Program-made: the position numbers and the translations under genes | Origin: Paramuribaculum sp. | GTDB lineage: Bacteria > Bacteroidota > Bacteroidia > Bacteroidales > Muribaculaceae | DNA length: 35,085 nucleotides | Assembly: GCA_029052015.1 (NCBI GenBank) | Contig: JAIDJW010000030.1 | Location: 1-35,085, forward strand | Direction: 5' to 3' | In this document: positions 9,627 through 18,755 of the stretch, piece by piece | Numbering within the stretch: the first letter of the stretch is position 1 | Layout of the letters: every line of letters starts with the position of its first letter | Notes under the pieces: generated by a model | The model's input: the letters and a program-made list of their open reading frames with translations, nothing else | The model's database searches: none | Told to the model about the DNA's origin: nothing

Positions 9627-10916
9627 ATGAACGCCTTAGACCGCACCGTTGCGCCGGCAGTCCACCCTATCGTGCCGCTGCCGCTGCCCGAAGTCAGGAG
9701 AGTGACACTCGACAACGGCCTCCGACTGGTGGTGCTCCACTGCCCCACTCTTGAGATTGCCAGATTCACCGCCGTTATCCAGGGAGGAGCGTGCGAAGCG
9801 GCGCCGATGGAGGTAGCCCCTGCTGTTGCCGCCATGCGCTCAAAAGGCACCAAATCACACGACGCCGCGCAAATTGCCCATGAGATTGACATAAACGGCA
9901 GTTGGACCGGCGCAGGCAACTATCCGCATTTCAGCACATCCACCGTCTTTGCCCTCGACAAGAGAGCTACAGCGGTGCTTCCCGTATTTGCAGAAACGAT
10001 TTTTGCCCCGACCTTTCCCGAAAAAGAGCTCGAAACGGAAAAAAAACGCCTCGCCGCCCGGCTGCGTGTAAACGAAACCACTGTCGGCTATCAGGCAAGC
10101 GCCCTCAGCTCACGCCTGACCTTCGGCGAGGCTCATCCGCTGGCAAGACTGATGTCGCCCGGCGGCTACATGGCGCTAAGCAGAGACAACCTGGCTGATT
10201 TCTGTCACAGATACACCCGCCCCGCCGACATCACCCTCTTCGCTGCAGGCAATATCACTGCGGAGCGTGAGAGATTCCTCAACAGCGTGTTCGGCAGCCG
10301 CTCCTTAGAGCCACAGACCCCCGCAGCTCCGCTCAACATAGTGCCCTTCACTCCCGCAGCGGGAGGCACCACCGCAAAAGCCGAGATTGCCGACGCCGCG
10401 CAGAGCGCCGTCACCATCACCCTGCCGGGGCTTCCGCGCAACCACCCCGACTACCTCACCCTGCGGCTCGCCGTCATGGCCCTCGGAGGATATTTCGGCA
10501 GCCGACTGTCGCAGAACATCCGCGAGGACAAAGGCATGACCTACGGCATTACCGCCGCACTGCTCGGCTACAGCGAGGGAGGAGTTGTGCAGATAGCCAC
10601 GCGCTGCGACGCCACATACGTCGATGCCGTTATTGCCGAGACTTTCAAGGAAATCGACCGGATGGGCACAGACATAATGTCGGCCGAAGAGATGGCGAGG
10701 ATGCGTCAGGCAGAGATAACATCGCTCATCGAAACCACCGACTCCCCTTTCTCTACTATGGATTTCTATCAGACACTGCTCACCTACGACCTGCCTGCCG
10801 ACTATTTCAGCAGCCGGTGCAGAATCGCGGCAACCATCACCGCGGAGGAAATCCTCGACTGCGCGCGGCGCCATCTCAGCAGCGCTGATGCCCTGACAGC
10901 CGTCGCCGGAAAATAA
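9627..10916 (+). CDS. M16 (pitrilysin/MPP-like) family protein lacking the catalytic zinc motif
   Basis: 429 residues. The fold is M16: N-terminal 'VRRVTLDNGLRLVVLH', a middle 'MSPGGYMALSRDNLADF…YTRPADITLFAAGN' and a C-terminal 'LRLAVMALGGYFGSRLSQNIREDKGMTYGI'. The HxxEH zinc motif expected at about residues 60-75 is replaced by 'EVAPAVAAMRSKGTKSHDA', so it cannot bind zinc normally. The R…Y pair of the non-catalytic subunit is kept (R299 and Y306). M16 enzymes of this kind often work as heterodimers of one catalytic and one inactive chain; here no active partner is adjacent. No signal peptide is visible, so it is probably cytoplasmic. Last gene of the run. Confidence 0.88.
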   Translation: MNALDRTVAPAVHPIVPLPLPEVRRVTLDNGLRLVVLHCPTLEIARFTAVIQGGACEAAPMEVAPAVAAMRSKGTKSHDAAQIAHEIDINGSWTGAGNYPHFSTSTVFALDKRATAVLPVFAETIFAPTFPEKELETEKKRLAARLRVNETTVGYQASALSSRLTFGEAHPLARLMSPGGYMALSRDNLADFCHRYTRPADITLFAAGNITAERERFLNSVFGSRSLEPQTPAAPLNIVPFTPAAGGTTAKAEIADAAQSAVTITLPGLPRNHPDYLTLRLAVMALGGYFGSRLSQNIREDKGMTYGITAALLGYSEGGVVQIATRCDATYVDAVIAETFKEIDRMGTDIMSAEEMARMRQAEITSLIETTDSPFSTMDFYQTLLTYDLPADYFSSRCRIAATITAEEILDCARRHLSSADALTAVAGK

Positions 10917-10966
10917 TGACCGTATTTATTACGTCACACTCTTGCTGTTTCCTCACAGTTTTTTGC

Positions 10967-10974
10967 TAATTTTG
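10967..10974 (+). promoter_or_regulatory. Bacteroidetes -7 box (TAATTTTG) for pfp
   Basis: TAnnTTTG match 40 bases before the pfp ATG, in the 98-base gap after the M16 gene. No clear -33 element. Confidence 0.6.
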
Positions 10975-11014
10975 TAGCATACTTTTAACGCAACATTCAT
11001 AAAACAATACCATA

Positions 11015-12661
11015 ATGAAGAAAAGTGCATTGCAAATCGCTCGCGCTTCATATCAGCCCAAACTTCCCGTAGCCCTTACCGGCAGCGTGAAAGTTGTTGA
11101 AGGAGCGCCCACAAAATCCGTGGCCGACCAGGAAGAAATCCAGAAACTCTTCCCCAACACCTATGGTCTGCCCGAAATCCGTTTTGAAAAAAACAACACC
11201 CCAATGCAGGGCAAACCCCTCAACGTCGGCGTTATCCTCTCCGGCGGCCAGGCTCCCGGCGGCCACAATGTGATATGCGGACTTTTCGACGGCATAAAGA
11301 AAATCAACAAAGAGAGCAAGCTCTACGGTTTCCTCATGGGTCCCGGCGGTCTTGTCGACCACAAATACATGGAGCTAACAGCTGACATCATCGACGAGTA
11401 CCGCAACACCGGCGGCTTCGACATCATCGGCTCAGGACGCACCAAACTCGAAAAGAAAGAGCAGTTCGACAAAGGTCTTGAAATCCTCAAGGAGCTAGGC
11501 ATCAGCGCCCTTGTGATTATCGGCGGCGACGACTCAAACACCAATGCCGCAGTGCTTGCCGAGTACTACAAGAACATCAACGCCGGTGTGCAGGTTATCG
11601 GCTGCCCGAAGACTATCGACGGCGACCTCAAAAACGAAGTTGTAGAGACATCTTTCGGCTTCGACACCGCCACCAAGGTGTACAGCGAACTTATCGGCAA
11701 CATACAGCGCGACTGCTTCTCAGCAAAAAAATACTGGCACTTCATCAAACTCATGGGCCGCTCTGCATCCCACATCGCCCTTGAGTGCGCGCTCCAGACA
11801 CAGCCCAACATCTGCATCATCTCAGAGGAAGTAGAGGCAAAGAACCTCACACTCGACGACGTTGTCAGCAACATCGCAGAAATCGTGGCTGTACGCGCTA
11901 AAAAAGGCAACAACTTCGGCACAGTCCTCATTCCCGAAGGTCTCATCGAATTCATCCCCGCGATGAAAAACCTCATCGCCGAGCTCAACGACCTGCTCGC
12001 CAAGACTCCCGACTTTGCCGGCAAGACTCCCGCCGAGCAGCGTGAATTCGTGATGGCAAACCTCAGCGCCGACAATGCCAAGGTGTTTGCATCACTTCCC
12101 GAAGGAGTTGCCCGCCAGCTCACACTCGACCGCGACCCCCACGGCAATGTGCAGGTGTCGCTCATCGAAACCGAGAAGCTCCTCAGCGAAATGGTTGGAC
12201 GCAAGCTCGAGCAGATGCGCGCCGAAGGCAAATATGACGGCAAATTCTCAGCCCTCCACCACTTCTTCGGCTACGAAGGACGCTGCGCAGCTCCGTCAAA
12301 CTTCGACGCCGACTACTGCTACGCTCTCGGCTACAACGCCGCAAACCTCATCAATGCCGGTGTGACAGGCTACATCTCAAGCCTGCGCAACCTCACCAAG
12401 CCCTCAGTGCAGTGGCTTGCAGGCGGTGTGCCCATCACCATGATGTTCAACATGGAGCGTCGCCACGGCGAAATGAAGCCCGTTATACAGAAAGCGCTCG
12501 TGCGCCTCGACGGCACCCCCTTCCGCCGCTTCGCCGCCAAGCGTGACGACTGGGCTATCAACACATCATACGTGTTCCCCGGCCCCATCCAGTACTTCGG
12601 TCCGTCAGAAGTGTGCGACCAGCCCACCATGACCCTCCACTACGAGCACCTCGACAAGTAA
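11015..12661 (+). CDS. pfp: Pyrophosphate-dependent 6-phosphofructokinase (PPi-PFK, long/beta type)
   Basis: 548 residues. Catalyses reversible phosphorylation of fructose 6-phosphate with pyrophosphate in the cytoplasm, serving glycolysis or gluconeogenesis. Motifs are 'GGQAPGGHN' at the nucleotide site, GGDDSN (170-175) and PKTIDGD (198-204), then '[14 protein letters not shown]' and '[17 protein letters not shown]'. The second Asp of GGDD and the Lys of PKTIDGD are the residues that distinguish PPi-using from ATP-using enzymes. Length fits the ~550-residue long family. It has its own promoter box and ends in a perfect-stem terminator, so it is probably a single-gene transcript. Codons look strongly biased (GCC, GGC, CTC, AAC), consistent with high expression. 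Confidence 0.96.
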   Translation: MKKSALQIARASYQPKLPVALTGSVKVVEGAPTKSVADQEEIQKLFPNTYGLPEIRFEKNNTPMQGKPLNVGVILSGGQAPGGHNVICGLFDGIKKINKESKLYGFLMGPGGLVDHKYMELTADIIDEYRNTGGFDIIGSGRTKLEKKEQFDKGLEILKELGISALVIIGGDDSNTNAAVLAEYYKNINAGVQVIGCPKTIDGDLKNEVVETSFGFDTATKVYSELIGNIQRDCFSAKKYWHFIKLMGRSASHIALECALQTQPNICIISEEVEAKNLTLDDVVSNIAEIVAVRAKKGNNFGTVLIPEGLIEFIPAMKNLIAELNDLLAKTPDFAGKTPAEQREFVMANLSADNAKVFASLPEGVARQLTLDRDPHGNVQVSLIETEKLLSEMVGRKLEQMRAEGKYDGKFSALHHFFGYEGRCAAPSNFDADYCYALGYNAANLINAGVTGYISSLRNLTKPSVQWLAGGVPITMMFNMERRHGEMKPVIQKALVRLDGTPFRRFAAKRDDWAINTSYVFPGPIQYFGPSEVCDQPTMTLHYEHLDK

Positions 12662-12683
12662 ACTCCTAAGTTAAATACCACAT

Positions 12684-12718
12684 AATCCCCCGGGAATATC
12701 ACCTCCCGGGGGATTTTC
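12684..12718 (+). terminator. Strong intrinsic terminator of pfp
   Basis: Perfect 12-bp stem: AATCCCCCGGGA (12684-12695) with TCCCGGGGGATT (12704-12715), 8-base loop, then TTC. It begins 22 bases after the stop codon. Confidence 0.85.
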
Positions 12719-12758
12719 ATATAAACAGCTATAATTTAGCGCCATAGGCGCACAAATT

Positions 12759-12846
12759 ACATTTTTATCGGGGAATAATCGCGCCCACACCACATTTTTA
12801 TTGGGGAATAATTGCACTCACACCACATTTTTATTGGGGAATAAAC
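12759..12846 (+). repeat. 33-bp direct tandem repeat, about 2.7 copies, upstream of manA
   Basis: Copies start at 12759, 12792 and 12825, exactly 33 bases apart. The shared core is ATTTTTAT(C/T)GGGGAATAA. The first two units continue with similar 3' parts (…TCGCGCCCACACC and …TTGCACTCACACC), and the third is cut short after the core. It lies between the pfp terminator and the manA -7 box (12897), where a regulator-binding array would sit. There are no spacers, so it is not CRISPR. Confidence 0.85.
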
Positions 12847-12896
12847 GTTTTTGGCAACTACTCGCAAATAATGCTCGGGCGTGTCATTCTTTTTTG

Positions 12897-12904
12897 TAAC
12901 TTTG
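12897..12904 (+). promoter_or_regulatory. Bacteroidetes -7 box (TAACTTTG) for manA
   Basis: Exact TAnnTTTG, 59 bases upstream of the ATG at 12964 and 50 bases downstream of the last 33-bp repeat copy. Confidence 0.65.
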
Positions 12905-12963
12905 CACTTGTCGGGATATTACCCGTGACCTTACACATTCAATTTATTATTAAATCTAACACG

Positions 12964-13947
12964 ATGAGCGGTATCAATATTCCACCCTTGAAATTCAAGC
13001 CTATTCTGAAAAGCGTTGTTTGGGGTGGCGAAAAAATTGCTCCCTTCAAGGGAATTGTCACTGATCAGGAAAAAATTGGCGAGAGCTGGGAAATATCCGG
13101 AGTGCCCGGCAATGAATCTATTGTTGCCAACGGTCCGGACGCAGGGATCAATCTCACTCAGATGATCGAGAAATATGGCGAAGCGCTCGTAGGCAAAAAG
13201 AATATCGAGCAGTTCGGCACCACTTTCCCCCTGCTTGTCAAAATCATAGATGCCGCCGGCGACCTCTCCCTACAGGTACATCCCGACGACGAGCTTGCCA
13301 AGCAGCGCCACAACAGCCTTGGCAAAACAGAGATGTGGTATATCGTCGACACAGAGCCTGACGCCAACATCTGCGCCGGCCTCGCAAAAGAAATCACACC
13401 TGAGGAATATGTAAAGAGAGTTGCCGACAACACTCTGATGGAAGTGGTTGCTCACCACAAGTCACATCCCGGCGACGTGTTTTTCCTCCCCGCCGGACGT
13501 ATCCATGCCATAGGAGCCGGCAATCTCCTCGTAGAGGTGCAGGAAACATCCGATGTCACCTACCGCATCTATGACTACGGACGTGTGGACGCCAAGACCG
13601 GCAAGACCCGCGAACTCCACGTGGAGCAGGCCAAGGACGCTATTGACTACACGGTATATCCTAATTATGTCACTGTGCCCGACACCCCGGTTGACGGACT
13701 GTCAAGCCTGGTGAGGTGCTCGCATTTTGATGTTTTTCTGATAGAAATCGACGGCACAAAGACATTCTATCCTTCGGTTGACTGCTTCTCGGCTATAACC
13801 TGCATAGACGGCGAGCTGAGTGTCACTGACGACAAGGGCAATACTGTTGACTTCCATCGCGGCGAGAGTGTTCTCATCCCTGCTTGCGCACGCAAGTTCA
13901 CATTCACCGGCAAGGGCACAATCATCGACGCCTACAACCAGGAATAA
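12964..13947 (+). CDS. manA: Mannose-6-phosphate isomerase, class I (cupin)
   Basis: 327 residues from the ATG at 12964. An upstream in-frame start would place coding sequence across the promoter box and adds residues not typical of the family. Interconverts mannose 6-phosphate and fructose 6-phosphate, a zinc enzyme of the cytoplasm. Motifs are 'FKPILKSVVWGG' at the N-terminus, 'PLLVKIIDAAGDLSLQVHPDDELA' (zinc ligands Q and H), 'GKTEMWYI' (Glu ligand) and 'FFLPAGRIHAIGAGNLLVEVQETSDVTYRIYDYGR'. The length matches the short firmicute/Bacteroidetes form. Its product feeds the fructose 6-phosphate pool used by the upstream pfp. The stop is followed by a hairpin terminator shared with the converging tamB. 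Confidence 0.95.
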   Translation: MSGINIPPLKFKPILKSVVWGGEKIAPFKGIVTDQEKIGESWEISGVPGNESIVANGPDAGINLTQMIEKYGEALVGKKNIEQFGTTFPLLVKIIDAAGDLSLQVHPDDELAKQRHNSLGKTEMWYIVDTEPDANICAGLAKEITPEEYVKRVADNTLMEVVAHHKSHPGDVFFLPAGRIHAIGAGNLLVEVQETSDVTYRIYDYGRVDAKTGKTRELHVEQAKDAIDYTVYPNYVTVPDTPVDGLSSLVRCSHFDVFLIEIDGTKTFYPSVDCFSAITCIDGELSVTDDKGNTVDFHRGESVLIPACARKFTFTGKGTIIDAYNQE

Positions 13948-13973
13948 TACCCAGCATCCACCTCATAAGATTC

Positions 13974-14011
13974 GACCAATAGGGCCAATTGTCCTATTGG
14001 TCTTATTTTTT
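13974..14011 (+). terminator. Terminator of manA, overlapping the 3' end of tamB
   Basis: GACCAATAGG (13974-13983) pairs perfectly with CCTATTGGTC (13993-14002), 9-base loop, then TTATTTTTT. The T-tract is the reverse complement of the last codons and stop of tamB (…RKK-stop). The stem could also work for tamB, though no long T-run lies on that side. Confidence 0.8.
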
Positions 14012-17000
14012 GCGGAAGATGATGAAGTCGTCTGCAGGGCGCTCCTCGACCTCCGGCTTGATGGTAATGACGGTGTCGGATGTCACCGGAGAGGTTATTA
14101 TGATTTCGGGAGTCTGCGCCGAGGTGTCACCGCTCTCAGCCGGCTTGTCCGCTTTTTTCTTCTTGCGGCGCAGAAATGAGAAAATGTTGTCGAAATCGCG
14201 CTTGAACACCACGCCCACACCCTGTGTGGTGAGCGCGCTCTTGACATAAAAGTTGCGGTCGTTATAGCGGTTGTAGGCCTTCAGGCGCATATTGCCGCTG
14301 CGGTTGAGCAGGTACTCTATATCGAAATCGCCTATAAACGAGTTATTGTTGAGAGCCTTGTCGCGGTAGCCGAAGTTGCCGTTGAGCAGCAGGCGGTTGT
14401 TGAGCAGATGGCTCGATAGGGCGAGGTCCACCTCCACGTCGCTGAAGTCGCCGCGGTCGCTGCGGAAGTTTGGCGCGAGGGTCCAGTTGTCGCTCAGTTG
14501 ACCGAGAATGTTGCTCAGCTGCGACGAAATCGTTGACGATGCCACTGACACAAACTCATTGCCTTTTGTGGCATTCATGTAGTCGGGGGTATAGAAGCGG
14601 TTGAGAGCCAGCAGATAGATTATCTGACGGTTCATCATATCCTCAGTGCTCACAATGCTCCTCACCTTGCGGTAAGTGTCCTGCGTCAGCGTCGGAAACT
14701 CAAGATCAAAGCCTATGTCGGGCTGTCGCATATCTCCGCTTACCTTAAGCAGAGCGTGCACCGGCACATTCGTGCGGCTCAGCTCGCGGTCTTCGAGAAA
14801 CGACTCGTCAAGATCGCTGAGATTGGCGTTGAGCGAGTACACGGCCTCGATGTTGAGCTGCGCGGCGTAAGGGTCGCCGGTAAATGATATGGAGCTGCCG
14901 TCGCGTATGGTGAAGTCCTTTATTATTATATCCTGCAGAGTGAAGTTGTAGCTGCCCCGCTGCAGAGTGTATGTGCCGTACATGCGCAGGTCCTCGCTCG
15001 AGGAGTCGTAGGCCATGCGCAGATTGCCGTTGCCGTATGCACGTATCCTGTCGCCGCCCACCGGATCCATCACAAGATTTATCTGTGCGCCCGGATTGAC
15101 CGCAATATTGATGTTCATGTCATAGATGCTGCCCGGGCCGGAATCGCTGCTGCCGGCTATCTTTTTCTTTAGCTCCTGTACTATGACTGGCGGAGCTGTG
15201 GCTGCCGCAATAGAATCCTTGCGCGCCCGGTCGCGGTCGCGGAATGTGATGAAAGTATAGTCATTGGCGTTCTCGGTGTCGCTGAGCACAAAAGTGAAGG
15301 TAGAGTTGGGAGCGGTTGACATATTCACACCTATATTTACTATTCCCGGCTGCCCCGTCACTGTCGCCGAGCCGTTGCCGAATATACGGCCGAACCAATT
15401 GGTCTCGGTGTTCTCCTTAACATCATAAACGAGCATATTTCTGGCGTCGCTGATTCGGAAATTGAATTTCGGCTGCTTGAAATATTCGTGGTCAAGCCAG
15501 CCGTTGAGCTTGGCGGTATTGCCGTAAATATCTCTGAGGGTGATATTGTCGAGGTCGATGTGACCCGGAGTGAGATGCACCGAATCGGTGGCAGTGTACA
15601 CCGTGTTGGTAAAGTCAAGTTTCAGCTTCAGGTCCTCGGCATATATGTCGCCCACCATATCTATATACTTGAAGCTGCCCCACAGGCGCGCCTTGCCGCT
15701 GGCATATCCGCTCACCTGCGAGGTGAAGGCCTCCATAAAAGGCTTCATGAATCCGACCTCAATCCTGTCGGCGTCGAAAAAGAAGTCGAGCGAGTCGCTG
15801 AGCGGCATTATCCTGCCGTCTATCTTGCTTTGGCCGCCGTTGGGCTGACTCACAAGCGCGTCAATCACCACCGCCTTTGAAGGCACGTCCCAGTATGACT
15901 CAACATGGGTGTCACCCATCAGCGAGTGGTTGTAGCTCAGAGCCTTTACATCAAGATTGTCGGTAAACAGCACCGGCATCTTCGACAATGCCGCCGACGC
16001 ATGAAAATCGCCGGATGCCACGCCGCCAAACATGGCGGTGGGAATATCCAGAGTCTCAAACACATAGTCGAGGTTGACATTGCGGAGAGATATCAGCATA
16101 CTGTCAGATTCCTCCGGCGACGCCACTCCATGAGCGGTGATGAACTGCCCCTTGCGCCCCACGCGGAAATCGCTTACTGTAATCCGCTGCGGCAATATGT
16201 CTATGCGCGCAGGCTCTACATTCCACACCGTGTCGTTAAACACCAGTCTGCTCGGGTTTATGTCAATATGCGTGGCAACCGCGCCTGCGGTAAGGCTGTC
16301 GCGCTCAAACGAAGCGCTCAGGTCTATGTCGCCGCTGAAATTGCGCTCCCGCGCCACCTTCCATGAAAATTTGGAATCGACCCTGCCGTCGGCGATATAT
16401 GTGTTGGCCGTCAGCGTCATATCCCCTTTCTTGGTGGGATACAGCGTAGTGATGTATATATTGCCGCGCGGAGCGGGGTCGCTCACACTGTCGGCGTGCA
16501 GGCTGAGAGTCAGCGCCATGCTTTCAAGCAGCCTGTTGCCCTGCTGCAGATAGGGAGCGTCGAGAGTAAGACGCATATTCGGTTCGGCAGCGGTGTATGA
16601 AGCAGTCAGGCTCACCGGATATATCACCTTTACCGGCAGATTTACCAGCGGTTCAAACGGCTTTGTGGTCTTTATCCGCGCCTCTACCGTCAGTGAGTCA
16701 TCTCCCGCAGCCACCGGCGCATTGCCGGCAGTGACGAGCTGAGGCAGCGCCGACGCAATGAGGGTGCGCGCGGAAGCTACGAGCTGCGATGCCTTGAATG
16801 CGCCCCGCGCCGTGACATCGAGAAAGTCGCTGCGAAGCGTGATGCTGCGGAGCAGGCTATCCTCGTCTGCCACTATCTCTATTCTGCCGAAGTCCGACAT
16901 CAGCCCGTCGGCGTTGCTCAGTTTAAGGGTAGTGACAACAGCTTTGCCGGTAAAATCGTCGGCCGAGGTGCCGCGCAGGTCGATATCTCCCGCGGCGCTG

Positions 17001-18661
17001 AGCGAGCTGTCGCCGAGTCTGCCTCCGGCGCCAAACCGCCCCGGAGCCAGGTCCTTTATATCAAATACCGCGTCAAGGCACCTGTCGGCACCCCCTATGC
17101 AGGCATGTGCCGTAACTTCGCCCGCCAGACCGGGATTGTCGGCGGCGAGTCTGACTTCTACATCATGGCCGTCAACTGCTGCCGAGGCAATGATATTTTC
17201 GTATGCATATCCGCGAAACTCGACATGGCTGACATCAATGTCCGCATTGCCGGCAAAGATGCCACGGTCAACAACACCCTCGCCGGAAATACCCGCCGTT
17301 ACCGCACCGATATGATGCACCGCCCCGGAAATGCCGGCAAATAGCGCCGCACCGTCGATATTGTCAAAATCCGCAGAATACTCCAATTTGTATTTTCCCT
17401 CCCCGGCACGTCCGAAGCTCAGCCCGGCGGTGAGAGTGCCGGCATCGGTGAGCAGCGTTGCCGAGAGATGTCCGCCATCAGCTGCGCCCTTTACCTCGCC
17501 GAGCAAATCCACATGCCCGACATTGCCCAGGATTGTCTCAGCTCTGCTGTCAAGCGGCACAGACAGAGAGCCAAGCAGATTCACAAGCCCGGAGCCGTAG
17601 CATCCCAGACCTATGCGCGGCAGGTCCACGCTCACTGAATTTCTCCCGTCGGCAAGACCGGCAATTACTCCGCTGCCGCGCAGCCACACCTCACCGTCCA
17701 GGCCGCTCACATCAATATTTTCCACTTCAAGCGAGCGCATTGTGCCGCGCAGATCAAGAGCGATATCAAAGGGAGAGGTGAGCCGCGCAAGCCTCGGCTC
17801 GAAAGCAGCGAAGTCGGCAGGAGTGATGCGGCTATCGTCAAGCAGCCTGACCGCGATAGGAATATCCGCCGCGCATTCGCCGAGCCGCGACAGCGACGGA
17901 TATGAAGCCTCCATGTCGGCAAACGCCAGCCGCGACGCCGGCAGACTCAGCGACAGCCCCTTGACCGTCGTCATAGTGTCAGATATATGAAAAGAGCCAT
18001 CCAGACCGCTCACTGTCAGCCCTGAGCGCTCACTCAGGGCAAGCCTCTGCAGGTCGATGCGAAAATCATTGTTTGCAATCTTCGGCAGGCGCAAGTCAGC
18101 TCTCAGGTCGCTTATCCTTATATGGTCAGGGTCAAATTTTGCCGAGTCGGGGGCAGCGCAGCCCACATCGTAGCTCAGCGCCGATTTGCGGACAACCACC
18201 GTGTTTACCCGAAAATCAAACTGCCTGGGAGGTTTGCCGTCATGCTTGGGAGCCAGAGCATTGATCATAGGCTGAATATTGAGCGGAGCGCCGACAGAAT
18301 CGCGTCTAAGCTGCGCGTCAAGCCCGATAATCTCCGTGTAAGTCACCACCATCCGGCGTCTGAAAATCAGGCGTGGAATGCTCACTCCCGCACCGAGCCT
18401 GTCTATGCTCACAGCTGTGTCGCCAAGCGAATCGGTTATAGCCACATGCCTGAGAGTGAGCCTGCTGAACGGAGCCATATACACATCGCCTATGCTCACA
18501 TCCATGCCCAGCAGCGATGTAAGCTCCGTTTCCGCCCTCTCGCGCACGGCATTCTGCACTCCCCTGAAAGAGAGAGCGACATAGAGACCCGCCGGCACTA
18601 CTATTGCCAGCACAAGGCATACTACAAGTATGGCGCGGAGCGTTTTATAGACCCACTTCAT
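14003..18661 (-). CDS. tamB: TamB-like translocation/assembly module protein (AsmA/TamB lipid-transfer family)
   Basis: 1552 residues, complete. The N-terminus (residues ~7-31: LRAILVVCLVLAIVVPAGLYVAL) is an inner-membrane anchor, and the rest is a long periplasmic beta-rich rod. The N-terminal part 'RGVQNAVRERAETELTSLLGMDVSIGDVY' is typical of AsmA/TamB starts. The C-terminal ~450 residues match the TamB/DUF490 domain ('IDARNMLVYDV', 'GNGSATVTGQPGIVNIGVNM', 'RAYGNGNLRMAYDSSSEDLRMYGTYTLQRGSYNFTLQDIIIKDFTIRDGSSISF'). Family members bridge the inner and outer membranes and are implicated in phospholipid transport and outer-membrane protein assembly. No TamA/BamA-like gene is next to it. The C-terminal tail after ~1500 is charged and may be cytoplasmic or disordered. 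No -7 box is obvious upstream. Confidence 0.92.
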   Translation of the reverse strand: MKWVYKTLRAILVVCLVLAIVVPAGLYVALSFRGVQNAVRERAETELTSLLGMDVSIGDVYMAPFSRLTLRHVAITDSLGDTAVSIDRLGAGVSIPRLIFRRRMVVTYTEIIGLDAQLRRDSVGAPLNIQPMINALAPKHDGKPPRQFDFRVNTVVVRKSALSYDVGCAAPDSAKFDPDHIRISDLRADLRLPKIANNDFRIDLQRLALSERSGLTVSGLDGSFHISDTMTTVKGLSLSLPASRLAFADMEASYPSLSRLGECAADIPIAVRLLDDSRITPADFAAFEPRLARLTSPFDIALDLRGTMRSLEVENIDVSGLDGEVWLRGSGVIAGLADGRNSVSVDLPRIGLGCYGSGLVNLLGSLSVPLDSRAETILGNVGHVDLLGEVKGAADGGHLSATLLTDAGTLTAGLSFGRAGEGKYKLEYSADFDNIDGAALFAGISGAVHHIGAVTAGISGEGVVDRGIFAGNADIDVSHVEFRGYAYENIIASAAVDGHDVEVRLAADNPGLAGEVTAHACIGGADRCLDAVFDIKDLAPGRFGAGGRLGDSSLSAAGDIDLRGTSADDFTGKAVVTTLKLSNADGLMSDFGRIEIVADEDSLLRSITLRSDFLDVTARGAFKASQLVASARTLIASALPQLVTAGNAPVAAGDDSLTVEARIKTTKPFEPLVNLPVKVIYPVSLTASYTAAEPNMRLTLDAPYLQQGNRLLESMALTLSLHADSVSDPAPRGNIYITTLYPTKKGDMTLTANTYIADGRVDSKFSWKVARERNFSGDIDLSASFERDSLTAGAVATHIDINPSRLVFNDTVWNVEPARIDILPQRITVSDFRVGRKGQFITAHGVASPEESDSMLISLRNVNLDYVFETLDIPTAMFGGVASGDFHASAALSKMPVLFTDNLDVKALSYNHSLMGDTHVESYWDVPSKAVVIDALVSQPNGGQSKIDGRIMPLSDSLDFFFDADRIEVGFMKPFMEAFTSQVSGYASGKARLWGSFKYIDMVGDIYAEDLKLKLDFTNTVYTATDSVHLTPGHIDLDNITLRDIYGNTAKLNGWLDHEYFKQPKFNFRISDARNMLVYDVKENTETNWFGRIFGNGSATVTGQPGIVNIGVNMSTAPNSTFTFVLSDTENANDYTFITFRDRDRARKDSIAAATAPPVIVQELKKKIAGSSDSGPGSIYDMNINIAVNPGAQINLVMDPVGGDRIRAYGNGNLRMAYDSSSEDLRMYGTYTLQRGSYNFTLQDIIIKDFTIRDGSSISFTGDPYAAQLNIEAVYSLNANLSDLDESFLEDRELSRTNVPVHALLKVSGDMRQPDIGFDLEFPTLTQDTYRKVRSIVSTEDMMNRQIIYLLALNRFYTPDYMNATKGNEFVSVASSTISSQLSNILGQLSDNWTLAPNFRSDRGDFSDVEVDLALSSHLLNNRLLLNGNFGYRDKALNNNSFIGDFDIEYLLNRSGNMRLKAYNRYNDRNFYVKSALTTQGVGVVFKRDFDNIFSFLRRKKKKADKPAESGDTSAQTPEIIITSPVTSDTVITIKPEVEERPADDFIIFRKK

Positions 18662-18741
18662 AAAGCAACCGCGAATTTACAAAAAAACGCCCGCACCGCC
18701 AAGCCCCGCCCCCGGTTTAGAATTCAGAATAGCGCAGGCGT

Positions 18742-18749
18742 TATCTTTG
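18742..18749 (+). promoter_or_regulatory. -7-like box (TATCTTTG) just before a split small ORF
   Basis: TAnnTTTG match six bases before the ATG at 18756. If it is used, the mRNA would be nearly leaderless. Alone it could be chance. Confidence 0.35.
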
Positions 18750-18755
18750 AAATCA

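Noticed and set aside
8624-9919. Long antisense open frame spanning the PHP and M16 gene boundary
   Set aside because: It crosses two real genes on the other strand, has no recognisable domain, and is explained by codon bias.
12759-12846. Possible CRISPR array
   Set aside because: The repeat units are directly adjacent with no unique spacers, and there are no cas genes nearby.
12871-12963. N-terminal extension of ManA
   Set aside because: It covers the promoter box, adds non-family residues, and the ATG at 12964 matches the usual start of short ManA proteins.
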